Positions 45,048 through 53,791 of a stretch of DNA of 64,000 nt are shown one piece after another; the first letter of the stretch is position 1, and each line of letters opens with the position of its first letter. Both the position numbers and the translations under genes were made by a program. This DNA comes from Sinorhizobium glycinis (GTDB lineage Bacteria > Pseudomonadota > Alphaproteobacteria > Rhizobiales > Rhizobiaceae), in assembly GCF_001651865.1 (NCBI RefSeq), contig NZ_LPUX01000061.1, positions 186,001 to 250,000 on the forward strand, given 5' to 3'. The notes below the pieces were generated by a model. That model was not told the origin of the DNA and did not search any database. It worked only from the letters and a program-made list of their open reading frames with translations.

Positions 45048-47491
45048 CGAAGCCCATCCCTCAAAAGGCGCGCGTGGTGATCATCGGCGGCGGTATTTCC
45101 GGCTGCTCGGTCGCCTATCATCTCTCGAAGCTCGGCTGGACCGACGTCGTGCTGCTCGAGCGCAAGCAATTGACCTCAGGCACCACCTGGCATGCGGCCG
45201 GCCTGATCGGACAGCTCCGGGCTTCGCAGAACATGACGCGGCTCGCGAAATATTCGGCCGACCTCTATGTCAAGCTGGAGGCCGAGACCGGCATTTCGAC
45301 CGGCATGCGCCAGAACGGCTCGATTACCGTGGCGCTGACGGAAGAGCGCAAGGAGGAGATCTACCGGCAGGCTTCGCTCGCCCGCGCTTTCAATGTCGAT
45401 GTGCGCGAGATCACGCCGGACGAGGTCAAGGCGATGTATCCGCATCTCAACGTCTCGGACGTGAGGGCCGCGGTGCATCTGCCGCTCGACGGCCAATGCG
45501 ATCCGGCCAATATCGCCATGGCGCTTGCCAAAGGTGCGCGGCAGAACGGCGCGACGATCATCGAAGGCGTGAAGGTCACGTCTGTCATGAAGAAGGACGG
45601 GCGCGTCGCCGGCGTCACCTGCGAGCGGAACGGCGAGAGCTTCACGATCGAGACGGAGAATGTCGTCAACTGCGCCGGCATGTGGGGCAGGGAACTGGCA
45701 CGCCAGTCGGGCGTCACCGTGCCGCTTCATGCCTGCGAGCATTTCTATATCGTCACCGAGGCGATCCCCGGATTGAACCGCCTGCCGGTCCTGCGCGTGC
45801 CGGACGAGTGCACCTATTACAAGGAGGATGCCGGCAAGATGCTGGTCGGCGCATTCGAGCCGAAGGCCAAGCCCTGGGGCATGGAGGGTATCCGCGAGGA
45901 CTTCTGCTTCGACCAGCTTCCGGAGGATTTCGACCATTTCGCCCCGATCCTCGAAATGGCGGTCAACCGCATGCCGATGCTGGAGACGGCGGGCATCCAT
46001 ACCTTCTTCAACGGTCCGGAAAGCTTCACGCCCGACGACCGCTACTATCTCGGCGAGGCGCCCGAGTTCAAAGGCTACTGGGTCGCGACCGGCTACAATT
46101 CGATCGGCATCGTTTCGTCCGGCGGCGCCGGCATGGCGCTGGCACAATGGATGGACGATGGCGAGCCGCCTTTCGACCTCTGGGAGGTCGATATCCGCCG
46201 CGCCCAGCCGTTCCAGAAGAACCGCTCCTATCTGAAGGAGCGTGTTTCGGAAACGCTTGGGCTGCTCTATGCCGATCATTTCCCCTATCGCCAGATGGCG
46301 ACGGCGCGGGGCGTCCGCCGCTCGCCGCTGCACGAACATTTGAAGGCCCGCGGCGCCGTCTTCGGCGAGGTGGCCGGCTGGGAGCGCGCCAACTGGTTCG
46401 CAAAAGACGGCCAGGAACGCGAATACCGCTATTCGTGGAAGCGGCAGAACTGGTTCGAGAACCAGCGCGACGAGCATCTCGCCGTCCGTAATGGCGTCGG
46501 CCTCTTCGACATGACGTCCTTCGGCAAGGTCCGCGTGGAGGGGCGCGATGCGCTCGCCTTCCTGCAGCGCCTTTGCGCCAACGAGATGAATGTCGACGCC
46601 GGCCGCATCGTCTATACGCAGATGCTCAACGCTCGGGGCGGCATCGAGAGCGACCTGACCGTCACGCGTCTTTCGGAAACTGCATTCTTGCTCGTCGTGC
46701 CAGGCGCGACCCTGCAGCGCGATCTCGCCTGGCTGCGCAAGCATCTCCGCGACGAGTTCGTGGTGATCACCGACGTAACCGCCGCGGAAAGCGTGCTCTG
46801 CGTCATGGGGCCCAAGGCGCGCGAGCTGATGCAAAAGGTGAGTCCGAACGATCTCTCCAATGAGGCCCATCCTTTCGGTACGGCGCGCGAAATAGAGATC
46901 GGCATGGGCCTCGCCCGCGCTCACCGCGTCACCTATGTCGGCGAACTCGGTTGGGAGCTATACGTCTCCACTGACCAGGCGGCCCATGTCTTCGAGACGC
47001 TGGAGGCGGCGGGAAATGATGTCGGGCTCAAGCTCTGCGGTCTTCACACGCTCGACAGTTGCCGCATCGAGAAGGCGTTCCGCCACTTCGGCCATGACAT
47101 CACCGATGAGGATCATGTCCTCGAAGCGGGGCTCGGCTTCGCGGTGAAGGTCGACAAGGGTGATTTCATCGGCCGCGAGGCGGTGCTGGCCAAGCAAGCT
47201 AAGGGCCTGTCACGCCGGCTGGTGCAGTTCCGGCTCCCCGATCCGGAGCCGCTGCTCTTCCACAACGAGGCGATTGTCCGCGACGGCGAGATCGTCGGCA
47301 CGATTACGTCCGGGAATTACGGGCATTTTCTCAGGGGTGCGATCGGGCTCGGATACGTGCCCTGTAAGGGCGAGAGCGCTGCCGACGTGCTGGCGTCGAG
47401 TTACGAGATTGAAATTGCTGGAGCACGTGTCAAGGCCGAGGCTTCGCTGAGGCCGATGTACGACCCGAGGGCGGAGCGGGTGCGGGCGTAA
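45044..47491 (+). CDS. dimethylglycine/sarcosine dehydrogenase-like FAD-GcvT fusion (second)
   Basis: 815 aa, the same two-domain layout as the gene before it: 'RVVIIGGGISGCSVAYHLSK', 'TSGTTWHAAGLIGQLRASQN' and, in the GcvT half, 'LFDMTSFGKVRVEGRDALAF' and 'YVGELGWELYVS'. This copy is closer to the dimethylglycine-oxidase consensus at the covalent-FAD His. The pair may act on successive methylated substrates (for example dimethylglycine then sarcosine). A mosaic repeat separates it from the MttB-like gene. Confidence 0.88.
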   Translation: MTKPIPQKARVVIIGGGISGCSVAYHLSKLGWTDVVLLERKQLTSGTTWHAAGLIGQLRASQNMTRLAKYSADLYVKLEAETGISTGMRQNGSITVALTEERKEEIYRQASLARAFNVDVREITPDEVKAMYPHLNVSDVRAAVHLPLDGQCDPANIAMALAKGARQNGATIIEGVKVTSVMKKDGRVAGVTCERNGESFTIETENVVNCAGMWGRELARQSGVTVPLHACEHFYIVTEAIPGLNRLPVLRVPDECTYYKEDAGKMLVGAFEPKAKPWGMEGIREDFCFDQLPEDFDHFAPILEMAVNRMPMLETAGIHTFFNGPESFTPDDRYYLGEAPEFKGYWVATGYNSIGIVSSGGAGMALAQWMDDGEPPFDLWEVDIRRAQPFQKNRSYLKERVSETLGLLYADHFPYRQMATARGVRRSPLHEHLKARGAVFGEVAGWERANWFAKDGQEREYRYSWKRQNWFENQRDEHLAVRNGVGLFDMTSFGKVRVEGRDALAFLQRLCANEMNVDAGRIVYTQMLNARGGIESDLTVTRLSETAFLLVVPGATLQRDLAWLRKHLRDEFVVITDVTAAESVLCVMGPKARELMQKVSPNDLSNEAHPFGTAREIEIGMGLARAHRVTYVGELGWELYVSTDQAAHVFETLEAAGNDVGLKLCGLHTLDSCRIEKAFRHFGHDITDEDHVLEAGLGFAVKVDKGDFIGREAVLAKQAKGLSRRLVQFRLPDPEPLLFHNEAIVRDGEIVGTITSGNYGHFLRGAIGLGYVPCKGESAADVLASSYEIEIAGARVKAEASLRPMYDPRAERVRA

Positions 47492-47523
47492 CTTCGTGTC
47501 GGACATACGCGGCAAATGATTCG

Positions 47524-47635
47524 CCCCTCATCCGCCTGCCGGCACCTTCTCCCCGTCTTGACGGGGAGAAGGGGAGACGCGGCGCCGTCTTGGTCCCCTC
47601 TCCCCGCGTGCGGGGAGAGGGTTAGGGTGAGGGGC
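47524..47635. repeat. rhizobial mosaic palindromic element (RIME-like), copy A2
   Basis: 'CCCCTCATCCGCCTGCCGGC' then hairpin 'CTTCTCCCCGTCTTGACGGGG' type and a second hairpin 'CTCTCCCCGCGTGCGGGGAG', closing 'GGGTGAGGGGC'. It sits between the second dehydrogenase and the MttB-like gene. Confidence 0.82.
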
Positions 47636-47685
47636 AATTGCGGGCCGGGGTGAGGGACAAAGAGCTACAGTGCCACTGGGAGACG

Positions 47686-49233
47686 ATGATGGCTGAGGAA
47701 TGCGTAATTACGGCTTCGAGGCGATCCGGAGGGCGGGCGGCGCGAGTTGCGCTCCGCTCGGCACCGCTCGCGGAGAATATCCGGCCGGTTCGCCCCGGCC
47801 TTTCGGGCGGGCAGTACAAGCCGCTGACCGACGCGGGTGTCAAACGCATCCACGAGGCGGCGCTCGATGCGCTCGAGCAGATCGGCCTTGCCAATGCACC
47901 GAAGTCCGGCATCGAGGTCATGACCGGCGCCGGCGCCATTCTCGGCGACGACGGGCGCATCCGCTTTCCCCGAGCGCTTGTCGACGACATGCTGGCGATC
48001 GCCGCGCGTGACATAACCCTTCACGCCCGCGACCCGAAGCAGGATCTCGAGCTCAGCGGCACGCGCGTCTATTACGGCACTGCCGGCGCCGCCGTGCATG
48101 TCGTTGATGTCGAGAAGCGGGAATATCGCGAGTCGACGTCGAAGGACCTGCTGAACGCCGCCCAGCTCGTCCAACATCTCGACAACGTCCACTTCTTCCA
48201 GCGCGCGATGGTCTGCCGGGATATTCCCGACAACTTCCTGATGGACATCAACACGCTCTATGCCTGCTGCGCCGGTACCACCAAGCATGTCGGCACCAGC
48301 TTTTCCGATCCGTCGCATGTGGAGGGCTGCTTCGACCTGATCCACATGATCGCCGGCGGGGAGGACAAGTGGCGGGCGCGGCCCTTCGTCTCGAATTCCA
48401 ACTGCTTCGTCGTGCCGCCGATGAAGTTTGCGGAAGAGAGCTGCATCACCATGGAGAAGTGCATTCGCGGCGGCATGCCGATCCTGCTGCTTTCCGCCGG
48501 GCAGGCGGGCGCCACAGCCCCGGCGCCGCTCGCAACCGCAATCGTGCAGGCGGTGGCTGAATGCCTGGCCGGCGTCGTCTACGTCAATGCGCTGTCCCCC
48601 GGCCATCCGGCCGTCTTCGGAACCTGGCCGTTCGTTTCGGACTTAAGGACCGGTGCGATGTCCGGCGGCTCCGGCGAACAGGCGCTGCTGACGGCCGGCT
48701 GCGCGCAGATGCACCAGTTCTACCGCCTGCCGGGCGGCGCGGCGGCCGGCATCGCGGATGCGAAGCTGCCGGATATGCAGGCCGGCTGGGAACAGGCGAT
48801 CTCCAATGTCATGGCTGGGCTCTCGGGTCTTAACATGGTCTATGAAGCGGTCGGCATGCATGCATCGCTCCTCGGCTTCTGCCTCGAGTCGCTGGTGCTC
48901 GGCGACGACCTGCTAGGTCAGGTGCAGCGCTGCATCCGCGGCATCGACGTGACCGAGGATTCGGTCTCGCTCGACACCATGCGCTCCGTCTGCCTCGATG
49001 GTCCCGGCCACTATCTCGGCCATCCCCAGACTCTCGGACTGATGCAGACCGAATACGTCTATCCGGCCGTGGCCGACCGGACGAGCCCGAAGGAATGGGC
49101 CGAGATCGGCAGGCCGGATCTCGTCGCGAAGGCAATAGACAGGAAGAATCGCATCCTCGCGGACGCTGCACCCTCCGTCATCGCGCCGGAGATCGATCGG
49201 GCAATCCGGGGCAAGTTCAGGATCTATTGCTGA
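47686..49233 (+). CDS. trimethylamine methyltransferase (MttB) family protein, non-pyrrolysine
   Basis: 515 aa. 'HEAALDALEQIGLANAPKSG' and 'GTWPFVSDLRTGAMSGGSGE' are typical of the MttB superfamily. The frame has no internal TAG, so it is a non-pyrrolysine member; characterised ones demethylate quaternary amines such as glycine betaine, passing methyl to a corrinoid protein. No corrinoid-protein gene is seen here. The dehydrogenases upstream could finish demethylation of the product. ATG 47686 or 47689 may be the start. Confidence 0.85.
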   Translation: MMAEECVITASRRSGGRAARVALRSAPLAENIRPVRPGLSGGQYKPLTDAGVKRIHEAALDALEQIGLANAPKSGIEVMTGAGAILGDDGRIRFPRALVDDMLAIAARDITLHARDPKQDLELSGTRVYYGTAGAAVHVVDVEKREYRESTSKDLLNAAQLVQHLDNVHFFQRAMVCRDIPDNFLMDINTLYACCAGTTKHVGTSFSDPSHVEGCFDLIHMIAGGEDKWRARPFVSNSNCFVVPPMKFAEESCITMEKCIRGGMPILLLSAGQAGATAPAPLATAIVQAVAECLAGVVYVNALSPGHPAVFGTWPFVSDLRTGAMSGGSGEQALLTAGCAQMHQFYRLPGGAAAGIADAKLPDMQAGWEQAISNVMAGLSGLNMVYEAVGMHASLLGFCLESLVLGDDLLGQVQRCIRGIDVTEDSVSLDTMRSVCLDGPGHYLGHPQTLGLMQTEYVYPAVADRTSPKEWAEIGRPDLVAKAIDRKNRILADAAPSVIAPEIDRAIRGKFRIYC

Positions 49234-49261
49234 GGCCGAGCGTTAAGCGGGCCGGGATTCG

Positions 49262-49319
49262 CCCCTCTCCTCGATTTAACCCGAGGACTGGCCCTCTCCG
49301 CGCGAGCGGGGAGAGGATT
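49262..49319. repeat. mosaic palindromic element, copy A3 (short form)
   Basis: CCCCTCTCCTCGATTTAACC leads into the CCTCG/CGAGG palindrome, then a hairpin around 'CTCTCCGCGCGAGCGGGGAGAG'. It is shorter than the other copies and lies between convergent genes. Confidence 0.7.
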
Positions 49320-49341
49320 GGAAGGGCGCCGCTTGTAAACT

Positions 49342-49860
49342 TCACTGGCGCGTCGCGCCCCTCACCTCGCTCACCGTGTAGCTCCATTTCGGTGCGGTCG
49401 GCGCTTCATCCGCTCGATAGGGATAGGTGAGAAACGTCTCGAAGGGACGGGTCTCTCCGCCCGGGACCCGCACCAGCACCAGCGCCGTGTCGTCGCCGAT
49501 CCGCCTGCAGGAGCCTTCCGGGCAATCCTCCAGCGTGACCGTCAGGCGGAAATATTCCAGCGTGATTGCCGAAGTGTTCCTGGCAGTTCCACGGAGGCGG
49601 TAGCTGCGCTCCGACTGGTTTCGCTCGAAGGCGAGATTCTCGAGGACGATGTCTGAAGGGGCGAGCCCGGCTGGGGGCGGGGAGGGGGCGGGTGCAGGCG
49701 GTTCGGGTGTGCTTTCGCTGAGCCAGATCAGAAAGGCGGCGGCAAGCCCCACGGCCACCGCAATGGAAAGGACCGGCTCTACCCAGCTACGAAAGCGGCC
49801 ATAGCGGGCCGCGAGATACACGATTGCCAAGCCCAGGAATAACGCAATCACCCACAGCAT
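49342..49860 (-). CDS. hypothetical membrane-anchored protein
   Basis: 172 aa. Two hydrophobic segments at the N-terminus ('LWVIALFLGLAIVYLAARYG', 'VLSIAVAVGLAAAFLIWL') are followed by a proline-rich linker ('PEPPAPAPSPPPAG') and a soluble beta-rich domain ('LRGTARNTSAITLEYFRLTV') that looks like an FxLYD/immunoglobulin-like fold. The second half probably faces the periplasm. The family is unknown to me. ATG 49860 is chosen because the membrane segment begins there. Confidence 0.65.
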   Translation of the reverse strand: MLWVIALFLGLAIVYLAARYGRFRSWVEPVLSIAVAVGLAAAFLIWLSESTPEPPAPAPSPPPAGLAPSDIVLENLAFERNQSERSYRLRGTARNTSAITLEYFRLTVTLEDCPEGSCRRIGDDTALVLVRVPGGETRPFETFLTYPYRADEAPTAPKWSYTVSEVRGATRQ

Positions 49861-49871
49861 AAAGATCCTCC

Positions 49872-49974
49872 TACAGCGCCGCGCCTCCAACAGGCGCGCA
49901 AGGGTCGCTGTAGCGCCTTGAATTACTGCATGATTTTTCCCTGAAATCGATACCGGGCAAAGGGATGATGCAGT
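49872..49974. repeat. rhizobial intergenic palindromic element, type B (copy 3)
   Basis: 'CTACAGCGCCGCGCCTCCAA' then a GCGCG stem, the core 'CTGTAGCGCCTTGAATTACT', and a second arm 'GCATGATTTTTCCCTG...GGGATGATGC'. It matches the copy at 32178. It lies just upstream of the 172-aa gene. Confidence 0.7.
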
Positions 49975-50080
49975 GGAGGAATCTTATAGGGGCTCGCGCA
50001 AAGCTGGCAATTGCCACCGGCGCAGTTCCTCGCGCCGCGAAGATCGATGCAATGGGCTTTCATTCAGCTTTCGGCGAGGC

Positions 50081-51214
50081 TCATTTCTTCAGGCTGATCC
50101 AGTAGGCGCCCTTGAAGGGAACGGCCGCGAAGCGTTCATTGATCTCGGTCATGGTCCTGGCCGGATCGACGTCGGGAAAGAGGTCCGGCCGCAGCCAGGC
50201 GGCGAAGGCTTCCGCGGCGACGATGTTCAGCGGGATGGCATTGAAGAAATTCCACAGTCCGTGGACGCGGCCGTTGCGGACCGCCGCGATACTCGCCATC
50301 ACCGGCGTGTCGACCGACTTTGCCAATGTCTGCTCGGCCTCTTCGGTACTGATGCCGGGCCCGATGGAAAACCCGCTGTACTTGCCGCCCGGCGACGAGG
50401 TGGCGATATAGACTTCGGGATTCTCCGCCATGACCGCTTCCGCATTCATCATGCCACCCGGCCGCGGCAGCTTGCCTTCGGCGATGTTGCGGCTGCCGGT
50501 CAGGCCGATGAATTCGCCGAGGCCGCCGATGCCATAGGCCCAACAACAGCGGTCCGCACCGGGAAAGGCTTCCATCAGCACGGTTGGTCCAGGCCCCGGA
50601 TGCTTGCGGACCCGGTCGCGGATGCGGGCAAGGCGCTCCTCGTAGAAGCGGGCGAATTCTTCGGCCTTTTCCTCGCGCTCGAAGATCTTGCCGAGCAGGC
50701 GCATGGTGTCCGGCGTGCGCGTGAGCACGTCGTCGTTGAAGTTCAAGACGACTACCGGGACGCCGACTCCTGAGAGAAATTCGATGGCGCGCTGGCCGGC
50801 TTCGGTATCCGCCTGCCAATTTGCGAGCAGCGCCAGATCGGCCTTGAGCGTCAGGATCGTCTCGAAGGAAAGGCCGGGCCCGCTGCCGTCGTCGATCAGC
50901 GGCACCTCGGCAAGTCTCGGGAATTTGCTTCGGAAGCTCTCATAGATTTCCGGATTGTCGCCCTTCATGTCGCCGGACCAGCCGGCCAGCAGGCTCACCG
51001 GGTCAGGGTGGATGAGCGACAGCGCGATGAGATTGAAACCGCTGCCGAGCAGGACGGCCTGGGGCCGCGACGCTATCGTGACCTCCCGTCCCGCCCCATC
51101 GGTGACCGTCATCGGCCATTGCGTTTCCGCCCGGGTGGTAAAGGCGGACAGGAGGATCAAAAGCGATGTCACCGTTCCAACGACGGCCAAGCGGATGTTC
51201 CGGACGAGGGACAA
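50081..51214 (-). CDS. fhuP: hydroxamate-siderophore ABC substrate-binding protein (FhuP-like)
   Basis: 377 aa. A signal peptide ('LAVVGTVTSLLILLSAFTTR') precedes a periplasmic binding-protein fold with 'VTDGAGREVTIASRPQAVLL' near the mature N-terminus, typical of the FhuD/BtuF class. The TTG start at 51214 has AAAGGAA upstream and lies one base after the fhuF stop. In S. meliloti an FhuF reductase and FhuP binding protein pair serves ferrichrome and ferrioxamine B; this gene pair has that layout. The permease and ATPase are not in the window. Confidence 0.8.
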   Translation of the reverse strand: MSLVRNIRLAVVGTVTSLLILLSAFTTRAETQWPMTVTDGAGREVTIASRPQAVLLGSGFNLIALSLIHPDPVSLLAGWSGDMKGDNPEIYESFRSKFPRLAEVPLIDDGSGPGLSFETILTLKADLALLANWQADTEAGQRAIEFLSGVGVPVVVLNFNDDVLTRTPDTMRLLGKIFEREEKAEEFARFYEERLARIRDRVRKHPGPGPTVLMEAFPGADRCCWAYGIGGLGEFIGLTGSRNIAEGKLPRPGGMMNAEAVMAENPEVYIATSSPGGKYSGFSIGPGISTEEAEQTLAKSVDTPVMASIAAVRNGRVHGLWNFFNAIPLNIVAAEAFAAWLRPDLFPDVDPARTMTEINERFAAVPFKGAYWISLKK

Positions 51215-51215
51215 T

Positions 51216-51971
51216 TTATTGATTCCTTTGGCTAGGAAGCGCGCAGAGGCTGCCGCAGCTCGGAATCCCCGGAAGAAGATAACGGAGGCAGCAGATCTTG
51301 CGCCGGCAGACACGCGCCCCGTCCTCTTCCTCGTGGCGCAGGCAGTCGAAGAAGGGGTTGGGTGTGCCGTTCGGCATCAGGCGCGCGCTCGTCATCGCAT
51401 CGGCCTGATCGCTCAAAGGCTCGGTGCCGGCGCTACGCAGCGCGTAGTCGATGTAGACCGCGGCGTTGTTCCAGGCGAGCTTCGGCGATATGCCGCCCAC
51501 TGTCTTGAGATGGCCAATGACCCTGACGAGGTGCTCGTCCATAAGGGGTTGAAGGGCGGAGAAAATCTCCTGCCCATCCTCGTCGCTCCAATCGCCAGGC
51601 GCGGCAACTCCGAGGGCACGCGGCAAGCCGTCCGCCGAAAGCGCCACCGTCATCTCGTCGAAAGCAACGGGCAGCACCTGGCGCTCCAGCGCCCAGGCGA
51701 CGACATACGGAATGGTAAGGCTGGACAAATAGAAGAGCGACCACATGGAAGCGACGGCCCGCCGATCGCTGCCCTCGAATGTTGCCGCATAGGTCGAAAG
51801 TGCCTGGTCGAAGGCGCCGGAGGCGAAGAATTCGCTGAGCGGGATGCCGTCGGCAAGATCGGCCGACAGCAGCATCTTTTCGTTGCACCACGCATGCGGA
51901 CCGGCAAAGGCCACCGACAGGCCTGTCGGTCCCCCGGTATTTGCCACGCTGTTGGATGTGCCCGTCGTCAT
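51216..51971 (-). CDS. fhuF: siderophore-iron reductase FhuF
   Basis: 251 aa. 'FFDCLRHEEEDGARVCRRKI' leads into a C-terminal Cys cluster reading CC-x10-C-x3-C ('CCLRYLLPGIPSCGSLC'); the FhuF consensus is CC-x10-C-x2-C, so one residue is inserted before the last Cys. The N-terminal half has the FhuF/IucA-like helices ('VASMWSLFYLSSLTIPYVVA'). It reduces ferric hydroxamates in the cytosol. Two IRO boxes lie 117-174 bases upstream of ATG 51971, so iron control by RirA is likely. It is followed at once by fhuP. Confidence 0.85.
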   Translation of the reverse strand: MTTGTSNSVANTGGPTGLSVAFAGPHAWCNEKMLLSADLADGIPLSEFFASGAFDQALSTYAATFEGSDRRAVASMWSLFYLSSLTIPYVVAWALERQVLPVAFDEMTVALSADGLPRALGVAAPGDWSDEDGQEIFSALQPLMDEHLVRVIGHLKTVGGISPKLAWNNAAVYIDYALRSAGTEPLSDQADAMTSARLMPNGTPNPFFDCLRHEEEDGARVCRRKICCLRYLLPGIPSCGSLCALPSQRNQ

Positions 51972-52087
51972 GGTGCTACCTGTTCTCGCGCATGGGGCCA
52001 ATGACTACATGACCGCGGTCGAAGCAGAGGCGGATGGCGAGTCTGGGCATTGCGATTGCAGCTTTCTGGACGGTGAGCTTTTTAAGA

Positions 52088-52102
52088 TGAGCTATTCACT
52101 CA
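52088..52102. promoter_or_regulatory. IRO box 1 (RirA-type iron operator)
   Basis: TGAGCTATTCACTCA fits TGA-N9-TCA, the iron-responsive operator recognised by RirA in rhizobia. It lies 117 bases upstream of fhuF, within a locally AT-richer stretch. Confidence 0.7.
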
Positions 52103-52130
52103 TGATTACGCTGCGCGCAACAAGATTTTA

Positions 52131-52145
52131 TGAGCGCGCTACTCA
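52131..52145. promoter_or_regulatory. IRO box 2 (RirA-type iron operator)
   Basis: TGAGCGCGCTACTCA again fits TGA-N9-TCA, 43 bases from the first box centre to centre. Two boxes in tandem upstream of a siderophore reductase make chance less likely. The rest of 51972-52337 holds no supportable gene. Confidence 0.7.
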
Positions 52146-52246
52146 TGTTTATATGCTTGTGGGAAAAGTGCAACAACACGCTGCGCGGGTGGCAAAAGCG
52201 CTGCCGCTGGGTATCGCCGATTTGCTCTCATGAATGAAAACGCCCG

Positions 52247-52267
52247 CCGCCGGAAAGTGACCGGCGG
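52247..52267 (-). terminator. terminator of the polyamine operon
   Basis: CCGCCGG (52247-52253) and CCGGCGG (52261-52267) form a perfect 7-bp GC stem with a 7-base loop. Read on the minus strand it is followed by GCGGGCGTTTTC, about 70 bases after the aldehyde dehydrogenase stop. Confidence 0.55.
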
Positions 52268-52337
52268 AATGGCGAGCGATTTTCCCTCAATCTGGCTGCC
52301 GGTGTCAGCAGCGAAGCGATGAGGGAGGAACGTGGTC

Positions 52338-53765
52338 TTAGCCGTGGTTGATCATGATGTGGCGGACAGCGGTGTAGTCCTCCAACGCGTAGACGGACAT
52401 GTCCTTGCCGTAGCCCGACTGCTTGACGCCGCCATGCGGCATTTCATTGGTCAGCATGAAATGCGTGTTGATCCAGGTGCAGCCGTATTGCAGTCGGGAG
52501 GCCGCCCTCATCGCCTTGCTGATGTCCCTGGTCCAGACGGAGGAGGCGAGGCCGTAATCGCTGTCGTTCGCCCAGCCAACGACATCGTCCTTGGCGGAGA
52601 AGCGTGTGACCGAGACGACCGGTCCAAAAACCTCGCGGCGGACGATCTCGTCCTCCTGCGTCGCGCCGGCAACGACCGTCGGCTGGAAGAAGAAACCCTC
52701 TGTGCTGCCCGTGCGGCCGCCGGTGGTGATGTCGATATGCTTCTGGTCCGCTGCCCGCTCGACAAAGCTCGCGACTCGATCGCGCTGGCGCTTCGAGATT
52801 AGCGGACCGATCTCGTTCTCGGTGTCGTCGGCAAGATTGTAGCGGATCGTGGAGACGGCGGTTGTGAGATCGGCGACGAGCTTCTCGTAGATGCCCCCCT
52901 CGGCGTAGACGCGGCAGGCGGCGGTGCAGTCCTGGCCGGCATTGTAATAACCGAAGGTGCGGACGCCGTTGACGACGGCCTCGATATCGGCGTCGTCATA
53001 GACGATGACCGGCGCCTTGCCGCCGAGTTCGAGATGGGTGCGCTTCACCGTCTTGGCGGCGGCGGCGAGCACCTTCTTGCCGGTGGCGATATCGCCGGTG
53101 ATCGACACCATCGAGATCTTGGGATGATTGATCAGTGCATTGCCGACCGTTTCGCCGCGACCGGTGATGACGTTGACGACGCCCTCGGGAAGAATATCGG
53201 CCAAGAGCCGCGCGAGCTTCAGCGCAGTCAGCGGCGTCTGCTCCGACGGCTTGAAGACGACCGTATTGCCGCCGGCGATCGCCGGCGCCAACTTCCAGGC
53301 CATCATCATCAGCGGATAGTTCCAGGGGGCGATCGAGCCGACGATGCCGATCGGGTCGCGGCGGATCATCGAGGTGTGGCCCGGCAGATATTCGCCTGCC
53401 GCCGGGCCATGCAGGTTGCGCACCGCACCGGCAAAGAAGCGCCAGCAATCGATGATCGCCGGCAGTTCGTCGTTCTTCACCGCATTGATCGGCTTGCCGC
53501 AGTTCAGGGCTTCGAGCGCGGCGAAGTCGTGGGCGTTCTTCTCGATCGCATCGGCGATCTTCAGGAGATGATTCGAGCGTTCGGCGGGCGTCGTCTGCGA
53601 CCAGGTGATGAACGCGCGCTCGGCGGCGTCGACGGCGGCGTCGATCTGCGTATGGGAGGCTTCGGCGAGGTCAATGATCCTGCCGCCGGTGCGCGGGTTC
53701 AGGATGTGCTCCTCGGCCTCGGTTCCGGCCTCGAAGCGCGATCCGATCAGGAGTTGGGTGTCCAT
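52338..53765 (-). CDS. gamma-aminobutyraldehyde dehydrogenase-like NAD-dependent aldehyde dehydrogenase
   Basis: 475 aa, the length of PatD/YdcW-type enzymes. '[20 protein letters not shown]' holds the general-base Glu, '[17 protein letters not shown]' the catalytic Cys, and '[20 protein letters not shown]' the cofactor loop. It should oxidise 4-aminobutanal (from putrescine) or a related amino-aldehyde such as betaine aldehyde. ATG 53765 begins the conserved protein; the frame stays open far upstream through the permease gene, but that part is antisense-like. It is the last gene of the PotABCD-like operon, which supports polyamine use. Confidence 0.88.
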   Translation of the reverse strand: MDTQLLIGSRFEAGTEAEEHILNPRTGGRIIDLAEASHTQIDAAVDAAERAFITWSQTTPAERSNHLLKIADAIEKNAHDFAALEALNCGKPINAVKNDELPAIIDCWRFFAGAVRNLHGPAAGEYLPGHTSMIRRDPIGIVGSIAPWNYPLMMMAWKLAPAIAGGNTVVFKPSEQTPLTALKLARLLADILPEGVVNVITGRGETVGNALINHPKISMVSITGDIATGKKVLAAAAKTVKRTHLELGGKAPVIVYDDADIEAVVNGVRTFGYYNAGQDCTAACRVYAEGGIYEKLVADLTTAVSTIRYNLADDTENEIGPLISKRQRDRVASFVERAADQKHIDITTGGRTGSTEGFFFQPTVVAGATQEDEIVRREVFGPVVSVTRFSAKDDVVGWANDSDYGLASSVWTRDISKAMRAASRLQYGCTWINTHFMLTNEMPHGGVKQSGYGKDMSVYALEDYTAVRHIMINHG

Positions 53766-53791
53766 GTCTGTTCTCCCTTTTGTGTTCGATG

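Noticed and set aside
47686-49233. Possible pyrrolysine protein (MttB family).
   Set aside because: The frame runs to its stop without an internal TAG, so this is a non-pyrrolysine member.
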